Part shown: positions 1 through 5,426 of the stretch, piece by piece
Layout of the letters: the number at the start of each line of letters is the position of its first letter
Numbering within the stretch: the stretch's first letter is position 1
Origin: CAZVCJ01 sp964625745
GTDB lineage: Bacteria > Chloroflexota > Anaerolineae > VGOG01
NCBI GenBank assembly: GCA_964625745.1
Contig: CAZVCJ010000098.1
Coordinates: 1 to 14,908 of the forward strand
Length of the DNA: 14,908 nucleotides
Direction of reading: 5' to 3'
Position numbers and translations under genes: made by a program
Notes under the pieces: model-generated
Told to the model about the DNA's origin: nothing
What the model saw: the letters and a program-made list of their open reading frames with translations, nothing else
The model's database searches: none

Positions 1-70
1 ATAGTCTGTCGGCCAGGATAAGGGTGGCTGCGGTGACGAGCAGAAGGCCGAGTATCACGTTCGTCGTCAT
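1..70 (-). CDS. tadC: Probable TadC-like pilus platform protein, N-terminal fragment cut by window edge
   Basis: Only the first 23 codons are visible, reading MTTNVILGLLLVTAATLILA and then DRL before the window ends. The fragment is one hydrophobic segment, as expected for the start of an inner-membrane protein. The ATG shares bases with the stop of the upstream gene in an ATGA overlap (67-70), and a purine-rich GAAGGAGAAGG lies just upstream, so translation is probably coupled. In Tad operons the gene after tadB is normally tadC, a second type II secretion F-domain platform protein. The assignment therefore rests on position and hydrophobicity and not on any visible domain. Confidence 0.55.
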   Translation of the reverse strand, partial: MTTNVILGLLLVTAATLILADRL

Positions 71-894
71 AACACCTTCTCCTTCAGCGAAGTGGTCCGC
101 CGGTCTATGTAATACGTCGTCAAAACCCCGATGGTGGCCAAGACGATGAACAGAATCTGACCGTTCCGAGATCGGGTGTAGACCTCCCGCAGGCTGGGGA
201 TCAGAGCCATCACCAACAACATCCCGACGCCCAGAACCAGAATGAGCTGCGTCTGGCCAGTGATCATCGTCAGGTCGGTCTCTGTTTCTACGCGCAGTTG
301 CTCCCGGCGCCTCAGCCGGGCGATGAGCCGCTCCAGGGCCTTTTGCACGACCTCGCGGCGGGCTGTCTCACTCCGCTCCAGGATATACACGAACTGGTTG
401 AGGTAGGAATTGGGCACCCTTTGTCGAAGCTCCGTGAAGGCCCGCTTCTGGGAGGCGGTGATGTAGAAGGACTCCACGGTGGCCGTCACGTGTCCCCGCA
501 GCGGCTCGGCCACCTTGAGCCTGGCCTGGCTCAGGGCCAAGAAGATGGGGGGCGTAAGCTTGTACTCGCTCTGGAACTCCTCCACCAGTTTCAGGATCTC
601 GGAATCCAGCGCCATCGCCGTCCTGGTCTTCGTTCGCCAGAATACGTAGTACAGGGTAATCAGAACGCCCAGGACTATCAGGTATATGCTGATGAGACGC
701 CCCTCTCGCATGAGATAGGCCAGGGTGAAGGTGACAGGAAGCGACACATAGTCCCGCCAGTTCAGCTCCCTGGTTTCTGGGAGATATCTCAGCCCCCGTC
801 GGCGCAGGTAGGGCCGCAGCCGATAGAACAGTCCTTCGGTGACCACGTATCCCAGCAGGATCAGCCCAGCACCCAGGATCAAAGAGCCTGCCAT
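67..894 (-). CDS. tadB: TadB-like Tad pilus inner-membrane platform protein (T2SS F domain)
   Basis: The 275-residue membrane protein has hydrophobic segments near residues 3-18, 67-86, 215-235 and 246-262. A charged helical cytoplasmic stretch (about 95-205) lies between the second and third, rich in Glu, Arg and Leu. This is the usual layout of TadB and other type II secretion F-domain proteins, which form the platform on which the TadA motor acts to extrude Flp pilin. Length fits the family (about 270-320). It starts 16 nt inside the tadA reading frame behind a GGGGAGAGA ribosome site and ends in an ATGA overlap with the next gene. Order after tadA supports tadB. I cannot see a diagnostic motif, so the call rests on topology and context together. 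Confidence 0.8.
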   Translation of the reverse strand: MAGSLILGAGLILLGYVVTEGLFYRLRPYLRRRGLRYLPETRELNWRDYVSLPVTFTLAYLMREGRLISIYLIVLGVLITLYYVFWRTKTRTAMALDSEILKLVEEFQSEYKLTPPIFLALSQARLKVAEPLRGHVTATVESFYITASQKRAFTELRQRVPNSYLNQFVYILERSETARREVVQKALERLIARLRRREQLRVETETDLTMITGQTQLILVLGVGMLLVMALIPSLREVYTRSRNGQILFIVLATIGVLTTYYIDRRTTSLKEKVL

Positions 895-2090
895 GTCTCT
901 CTCCCCACTTTCAATGGTGTAAAGCCCCTGCCGTCCCAGCGCTTCAGGGTTTCCATCTCGAGCTTGCCATTGTGGACGCCGCGAATGGCCAGCAGTTCCT
1001 CCATGCGACGCTGATAGCGGCCTGCCTGGTCGTCCCAGGTCTTAGCCAAATGCACTACCAGACCCAGCCCAGCGCCAATGATCTCGCGGCGCTCCTCCAC
1101 CGGGATATCGGACTGCCGAGAGAGGCTCAACAGGCGAGTGGGAGCCAGCCGGGCGCTCTTGGAGTGCACGGTGGCGTGGGTCACGATGCCCAGGTTCAGG
1201 GCCATGATGTACTCGATAGCCTCGCGGGAGACCACCTCACCGATGACCAGGACGTCGGGGCGCATGCGCAGGATGGTGGTGTTGATGGCCTCGCCCATCA
1301 CCTCGGGCTCCTCTTCCACCACCAGGTGATGAACGTGAGGCACCTGGAGCTGCAGCTCCTGGAACGTCTCGATGGCTGACACCTGAGCTCGCTTGGGCAG
1401 GTGCTGGGAGAAGGCGTTGAGCCAGGTGGTCTTGCCTGCCGCTGGCTTGCCAGAGAAGGCGACGCTGACGTTCATGCTGGTCGCCACCTCGGCCAGGAAA
1501 TCCACCGCCTCCTCATCAACGCTGCCTTGTTCGATCAGATCGTGGAAGGTCATCTTCCTTATGGCGAAGCGCCGGATGTTGATGGCTGTACCCCGGCGGC
1601 TCATGGGAGGAATGGTGGCTGTGAAGCGAGAACCGTCGGGCAGGCCGACTTTCATCTGCGGCCTCTCGGCTGAGAGCTCCTGGCCTTCCAGGTCAGCAAT
1701 GCGCCGAGCCAGGGCGTAGTAATAGTAATCACTGTCTTGTCCCAGGCCCAGGCGCCCGATATCCTCGATCTGACCTTTCCTCTCCACCTGCACGAAGCCG
1801 TCACGGACGATAATCTCCTCAATTCCCTCTTGCACGAGGAAAGGCTGGAGCACACCCATCTTGGTGATGCGATCAGCCACCTCCCTGGCCACACGCTGGC
1901 GGTCCTCCTCGACGATCTGGAAGCCCAGCCGCCGCATGGCCCGCAGGACGTTGGCGTGGAAGGCGTTGATCTCTTCGTCGTGAGCGTCGCGCCAACGGGG
2001 CACAGGAATCTCCCACTGCACGCAATAGTCTTGGATCTGCGCGACCATCTCGTTGTAATCGTAGCGGTCGTTCCGATCAGGAAACGCCAT
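879..2090 (-). CDS. tadA: Tad pilus assembly motor ATPase, TadA/CpaF (type II/IV secretion ATPase)
   Basis: This 403-residue cytoplasmic ATPase powers assembly or secretion of Flp-type pili. Visible motifs are a P-loop at 214-222 (GKPAAGKTT), an Asp-box-like ETFQELQL (241-248), a Walker B region RMRPDVLVIGEV (275-286) and a His box THATVHS (304-310). An N-terminal domain (about 50-170) precedes the core, including the PDGSRFTATIPPM stretch typical of CpaF. Length is normal for CpaF. The P-loop is atypical: most relatives have GxTGSGKTT, and here the Ser is Ala and the second glycine differs. The Asp box also lacks the usual Glu-Asp pair. It follows cpaB after 52 bp, with AGGGGG about 12 nt before the ATG, and overlaps tadB by 16 nt. 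Confidence 0.93.
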   Translation of the reverse strand: MAFPDRNDRYDYNEMVAQIQDYCVQWEIPVPRWRDAHDEEINAFHANVLRAMRRLGFQIVEEDRQRVAREVADRITKMGVLQPFLVQEGIEEIIVRDGFVQVERKGQIEDIGRLGLGQDSDYYYYALARRIADLEGQELSAERPQMKVGLPDGSRFTATIPPMSRRGTAINIRRFAIRKMTFHDLIEQGSVDEEAVDFLAEVATSMNVSVAFSGKPAAGKTTWLNAFSQHLPKRAQVSAIETFQELQLQVPHVHHLVVEEEPEVMGEAINTTILRMRPDVLVIGEVVSREAIEYIMALNLGIVTHATVHSKSARLAPTRLLSLSRQSDIPVEERREIIGAGLGLVVHLAKTWDDQAGRYQRRMEELLAIRGVHNGKLEMETLKRWDGRGFTPLKVGRETWQAL

Positions 2091-2142
2091 GGTCCGAATA
2101 CCCCCTAATGTTAAGTGGCCTCATGATCTTGCGCCTAATCAA

Positions 2143-3855
2143 TCAGTCCATTCGCTGAGGTTGGCAATTGGCCGTCCCCACCACATCAGCGCTGAGCCTA
2201 TCCTGCACCTCCGCTTCCGCGACGCCATCCAGGAGCGTCACCGTAGCCTCTGCTGCCCCTTCGACCAGGCGGATGACGACCTTTCCTTCTTCGCCCGGCT
2301 CGAACAACTGGCGCCCTTCTTCGTCCTCCGCGTGGCCCTCGATGAGCACCTCAGCGCGTTCGTCCACGTTGGTGCGTACAATCCAGATGTCTTCCCCGGG
2401 GGGATACACGTTCTTTACCGTCAATGTTACCTCGCGTGTGTGAAGAAAGTCCAGCCTATACTCCCCAGCCCTCCGGATATCCTCAGCCGAAACCTCGGAG
2501 ACCGGGCACACGCCGTCATCGCACAAGATGTCCACGATGTCCGCATACCAGTTGCACTGGTAGGTGTTCTCGAAGATTGTATGGATCACCGGCGTAGGCG
2601 TTGCTGTCGGTGGTGTCGTTGTCTCCAGCGGTGTTGCTGCAGGCGTCGTCGTCTCCATCGGCGTCGGTGCCGTCGTCTCCATCGGTGTTGGTGTAGGCGA
2701 TGACGGTGTCGGCGCCGGTGTTGGTGGCGTCGGCGTCGGTGTCGGGGTGGTGGGCTCAGACCAGTGGATGGAGACGCTGTACTGGTTATTTGTCTCATCC
2801 TCTTCGGGTATCGCCTCCTGCCAATCCGCCCAGGCGGTGAGGGCATGGTAGCCCACATCGGCCAAGGTGACAGTATAGGAGATGACGGCCGATTCGCCCA
2901 CCATCAGCGGAGGGCAGAACATGTTTTTGCCAGGATCTGCCTCGGCCGCACGATCAATATACAGTCCTACCCAACACGTGGTCACCATCTCCGCTGAGCC
3001 CTGATTCCTTACCCTAACCTGCACCGTGCCAGGCTGACCTACTACCATGGGGAAGGGACCGGTGGTAACGTCCTCAACGACCAGGTCGGGCATGGGCCCG
3101 GCTGTCGTCGGCGTCGGTTCTTCGGTGGTCGCAGTAGGGCCAGGAGTAGGGCCCGATAGCGTGACCCATGCTTGATATTGTTGTGCACCCAGGGCCTCAA
3201 TGATCTGCAAGGCAATCTCCGGTTCTACAGCTACGGTGACAATACTCGCCGGCCCTGAGCCCGCCTGCGCGAGTCCGCCCGCGCCGAAGAGCCCCCCCGT
3301 ACCACCATCGCCTTCCTCTGCTGCCCGTGCCTCCACCTCTCCACCAGTCGAGGTACGAGCGTCCACCACCCAGACGTGATCGGCGATCAGGGTCGTCCGG
3401 GGTAGGCCGTCTTCTTCACTGTCAGTGCGGAAGCCGTAGATATTGATCTTGTGCCCTGGCCGTAACGTGCCTCCCAGAATCTTGTCAATTTCGGCTCGAA
3501 AACTTATGACCTCCAGGTCCATCCGGCCCGGCCGCCACCCATCGTCACCGCCGACGACGGTATAGGCGTCGCGATCGAGCTCCTCCCCCTGGACGATAGC
3601 CTTCCGTGTAATGAAGACACTATTTTCATCCAGCTCGGCGGGGGTGCACTCCACCCCTTCGGCCGACTGCTGACACTTCTCGATCATGTCTGCGGTCAGG
3701 ATGGAGTACGTATCGACATCCTCACTGGCACGAAGGAAAGTATGAGTCGGTATCTCTACAGGACTGCTAAATATGGCGAGCGGATCAACGAGAAAAAACG
3801 CGCCCACCAAGACCAAGACGACGGCCAAGATTGGCAAAGAATCCCTTAGGTTCAT
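2143..3855 (-). CDS. cpaB: CpaB/RcpC-like Tad pilus protein with added CARDB and C-terminal extracellular domains
   Basis: The start chosen is residue MNLRDSLP (3855), because GGAGGAG lies 2-8 nt upstream; a longer frame from 3879 adds eight residues but has no such site. The 570-residue product has an N-terminal membrane anchor (8-24), a SAF domain (about 35-100), an RcpC/CpaB region (110-235, with GTLRPGHKINIYGF), a CARDB-like beta-sandwich (256-366, with VRNQGSAEM and EEDETNNQYSVSI), Thr-Pro linkers (237-255 and 368-423), and a Cys-containing C-terminal beta domain (424-570) that I do not recognise. Ordinary CpaB proteins are about half this length and end after the RcpC region. The protein should be anchored in the membrane and extend through the cell wall. 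It starts within the last 71 bp of cpaE. Confidence 0.85.
   Translation of the reverse strand: MNLRDSLPILAVVLVLVGAFFLVDPLAIFSSPVEIPTHTFLRASEDVDTYSILTADMIEKCQQSAEGVECTPAELDENSVFITRKAIVQGEELDRDAYTVVGGDDGWRPGRMDLEVISFRAEIDKILGGTLRPGHKINIYGFRTDSEEDGLPRTTLIADHVWVVDARTSTGGEVEARAAEEGDGGTGGLFGAGGLAQAGSGPASIVTVAVEPEIALQIIEALGAQQYQAWVTLSGPTPGPTATTEEPTPTTAGPMPDLVVEDVTTGPFPMVVGQPGTVQVRVRNQGSAEMVTTCWVGLYIDRAAEADPGKNMFCPPLMVGESAVISYTVTLADVGYHALTAWADWQEAIPEEDETNNQYSVSIHWSEPTTPTPTPTPPTPAPTPSSPTPTPMETTAPTPMETTTPAATPLETTTPPTATPTPVIHTIFENTYQCNWYADIVDILCDDGVCPVSEVSAEDIRRAGEYRLDFLHTREVTLTVKNVYPPGEDIWIVRTNVDERAEVLIEGHAEDEEGRQLFEPGEEGKVVIRLVEGAAEATVTLLDGVAEAEVQDRLSADVVGTANCQPQRMD
2583..2755 (-). repeat. Low-complexity Thr-Pro linker DNA in cpaB
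   Basis: GGCGTCGG-type repeats encode a Thr/Pro-rich linker containing three copies of METT or LETT. It joins the CARDB domain to the C-terminal domain. The same linker style occurs in the SBBP protein, which fits a shared cell-envelope location. Confidence 0.8.
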
Positions 3856-4783
3856 ATCTCCTCCAGTTCTTCTGTCCATAAATCAGGGACAGGATCTCCC
3901 TGCCCAACTGACCCTCCAACCGATCCGGTTGCCGAATCCGCGGCAGGTCGAGGGCTCCCTCAAACCCGGCCAGAACCAGACTATCCGCAGTGGATTTCTG
4001 ATTGATGATGATCGAGGCCTTGCGCTCTAGCTTCTCTAGCTCCTGGTGCAGCCTGCGGGCGTTCTCGACGGTATCAATGCGCGGCGTGGCCACCACAAAC
4101 CACTCGTCAATCTCGTCCTGGACCGCGCCGATGAGCCCGTGGGGCCACCGGCTGTCTACCACCATCAGGATGTGCTTCTCCATCTGCTCTTCAAAGTATT
4201 GCGCCAGTTGGCGGACTGGCAGATCCCGACAGTACTCGTAGTCCATGGGCACCAGAGTGACGCCCTTATACTTCGGCGCCTCCACGTCTAACTGGGTCGC
4301 CAGGTCGAACAGTTGATGGGGCATGTCCCGGCCAGTCATAGAAGGCAGGGCTGACTCGCCATAGGTGAACTCGGCCAATAACACGGGCATCCTGGTACGT
4401 CGGGCGAAGTGAACCGCCGTGTCCAGGGCCAGGACCGTCTTGCCGGTCCCGCCCGAATACGAGACAAAAGCCACCGCCTTCTGCTCGGGCAAGGCGGTGA
4501 GCTCGCCTTTGGTCGCCCGTGCCTCGGCCAGCCAGCGGTCCGGCTGAGCCAGGAACTCCGGGCTGCTGACAACGAGCACTCCTGTCTCAGCCAGCACCGT
4601 CTTGAGCATATCCAGGCTTCTAGGATGGGGAACCACGTCCTCGAAATCAATGATAGCCAACTGGACCCCGGCCAGGCCCTCGTAGATTTGCCCGCTGAAG
4701 AGGGCTTCCTCCAGTTCGATATCCTTGACGTCCTTGAGAGCATCAAAGACGGCCAGCACCTTGGTGGCAATCAGCACGCGCAT
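3785..4783 (-). CDS. cpaE: CpaE/TadZ-like pilus localisation ATPase (MinD/ParA fold)
   Basis: The 332-residue protein begins with a degenerate receiver-like domain (1-95), followed by a ParA/MinD-type ATPase. The P-loop is SGGTGKT at 110-116, and a hydrophobic strand ILMVVDSR (205-212) sits where Walker B is expected. CpaE/TadZ proteins place the Tad machinery at a cell site and recruit other Tad proteins. The signature lysine of deviant Walker A (KGGxGKT) is replaced by Ser110, a deviation also known in TadZ-type proteins. It is the first gene of the leftward operon, with AAGGGA about 10 nt before the ATG. Its last 24 codons overlap cpaB. I rule out a chromosome-partition ParA by the receiver-like N-terminus and the tad neighbours. 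Confidence 0.86.
   Translation of the reverse strand: MRVLIATKVLAVFDALKDVKDIELEEALFSGQIYEGLAGVQLAIIDFEDVVPHPRSLDMLKTVLAETGVLVVSSPEFLAQPDRWLAEARATKGELTALPEQKAVAFVSYSGGTGKTVLALDTAVHFARRTRMPVLLAEFTYGESALPSMTGRDMPHQLFDLATQLDVEAPKYKGVTLVPMDYEYCRDLPVRQLAQYFEEQMEKHILMVVDSRWPHGLIGAVQDEIDEWFVVATPRIDTVENARRLHQELEKLERKASIIINQKSTADSLVLAGFEGALDLPRIRQPDRLEGQLGREILSLIYGQKNWRRYEPKGFFANLGRRLGLGGRVFSR
3858..3864 (-). promoter_or_regulatory. Ribosome-binding site fixing the cpaB start
   Basis: The minus strand reads GGAGGAG here, two bases before the ATG at 3855 (GGAGG core six bases away). This strong site lies inside the cpaE coding region and favours the start at 3855 over the ATG at 3879. Confidence 0.8.
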
Positions 4784-4885
4784 ATCTCAGTCCCTTTCCA
4801 GCTCCAGGTGTCCCCGGAGGGTTGATGAAGTTGGTGAAATCCTGGAGCTTAACCAGGCTGCTCTCAGGGGAACAGCTTCGGTCAT

Positions 4886-4894
4886 ATTATACCA
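4886..4894 (-). promoter_or_regulatory. Candidate extended -10 promoter of the tad operon
   Basis: The minus strand reads TGGTATAAT, a perfect extended -10 element (TGnTATAAT), about 103 bp upstream of the cpaE ATG. There is no good -35 at 17 bp (ATGCAT occupies that place), which fits an extended -10 promoter. It predicts a 5' untranslated leader of roughly 95 nt. Confidence 0.6.
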
Positions 4895-5161
4895 CAGAAC
4901 TGGAAAAAATGCATGATCATATCCTGACAAAAACCTGATGCCTGGGAGACGCCGGGGTCAGAACTTGCAACGCCCCGCCATCTGGGCCACGTGAACAGCG
5001 CCGGGCCGCAAGCCTGCGTCTGTGAGGACCAATCCACACCGCTCAAAGGGTCTCCTGCCGCCCACGACAAACAGATGGGATACCTGGCACCGGTGTGGGA
5101 TATTCATCATGCAATTACCAGAATTCTGTCAGGCTGAGATCAAGTAACAGCTTGAATAATA

Positions 5162-5170
5162 TGCTATAAT
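5162..5170 (+). promoter_or_regulatory. Candidate extended -10 promoter, distal, for the NACHT operon
   Basis: TGCTATAAT is a perfect extended -10 match in an AT-rich stretch. No -35 is visible at 16-18 bp. It would give a leader of about 250 nt before the start at 5427. Confidence 0.45.
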
Positions 5171-5209
5171 CAAGATGGCATCAGGATTACCTCCAGATGA
5201 TCACAAAAG

Positions 5210-5238
5210 TTGCATAATCAGCGGAGCTGTGGTAAAAT
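5210..5238 (+). promoter_or_regulatory. Candidate promoter, proximal, for the NACHT operon
   Basis: TTGCAT (5210-5215) and TAAAAT (5233-5238) are separated by 17 bp, and TG at 5230-5231 makes the -10 extended (TGGTAAAAT). The start of transcription would fall near 5245, at the edge of the AGCATAAT repeats, so a factor bound there could control it. Confidence 0.5.
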
Positions 5239-5245
5239 TGCCTGT

Positions 5246-5266
5246 AGCATAGCATAATAGCATAAT
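5246..5266 (+). repeat. Short tandem repeat AGCAT / AGCATAAT / AGCATAAT, possible operator
   Basis: A 5-bp partial copy (5246-5250) is followed by two perfect 8-bp copies (5251-5258 and 5259-5266). A further GCATAAT lies at 5212-5218, over the -35 of the proximal promoter. Short direct repeats next to a promoter are the kind of site OmpR/PhoB-type winged helices bind, and such a domain is encoded in this operon. The link is inference. Confidence 0.45.
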
Positions 5267-5330
5267 ATCAATGAGGAGAACGAAATTGACTTCCAGAGGC
5301 ATCAGTTTAGCAACAGGGGAAAGACTCTGA

Positions 5331-5379
5331 GGATGGCTGCGTGAAAGCAGCCGTCCCGCTGGCTCGGGAAGCCGATTTT
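5331..5379 (+). promoter_or_regulatory. Structured RNA leader of the NACHT operon, unidentified
   Basis: GGATGGCTGC (5331-5340) pairs with GCAGCCGTCC (5347-5356) across a GTGAAA loop: ten base pairs with one G-U. A second hairpin, TGGCT (5360-5364) with AGCCG (5370-5374), is followed by ATTTTGTTTG. CCCG (5355-5358) can instead pair with CGGG (5365-5368), which would disrupt both helices. This suggests an attenuator-like or otherwise switching leader. I do not recognise a known riboswitch. Confidence 0.5.
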
Positions 5380-5410
5380 GTTTGTAGAGCCTGTAGCGTA
5401 TGGAAGATCA

Positions 5411-5417
5411 GGGAGGA
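5411..5417 (+). promoter_or_regulatory. Ribosome-binding site fixing the NACHT gene start
   Basis: GGGAGGA lies nine bases before the ATG at 5427. The alternative in-frame ATG at 5400 lies upstream of this site and has no comparable one, so 5427 is preferred. Confidence 0.75.
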
Positions 5418-5426
5418 ACTAAACCC

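Larger units (their letters stand above)
4784..5426. other. Divergent intergenic region between the tad operon and the NACHT operon
   Basis: About 640 bp lie between the divergent starts of cpaE and the NACHT gene. From 4784 to 4935 is the tad leader and promoter. From about 4936 to 5100 is a GC-rich island with an 8-bp palindrome CACCGGTG (5088-5095) and no convincing gene; a 62-codon frame on the minus strand (4882-5070) crosses the promoter and has no protein-like features. From 5100 to 5270 the DNA is AT-rich with two rightward promoter candidates and a short repeat array. From 5270 to 5426 is a transcribed leader with strong hairpins. Confidence 0.7.

Noticed and set aside
2564..2851. 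Gly/Val-rich plus-strand frame
   Set aside because: It is the complement of the Thr-Pro linker in cpaB.
4882..5070. A 62-codon minus-strand frame as a small gene
   Set aside because: It covers the predicted tad promoter, has no ribosome site and shows no protein-like pattern.
5246..5266. AGCATAAT repeats as replication-origin iterons
   Set aside because: Only two full copies, no DnaA boxes, and no replication gene nearby.
5324..5356. Hammerhead ribozyme core (CTGAGGA before a stem)
   Set aside because: The required GAAA after stem II and the other two stems with a cleavage triplet are not present.
5311..5379. Partial likeness to a cobalamin riboswitch (CAGGGGAA, GTGAAA, GTCCCGC, GGGAAGCC)
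   Set aside because: The conserved B12 box and the usual ACTG core are absent, the element is too short, and the downstream gene has no link to cobalamin. The likeness is probably chance.
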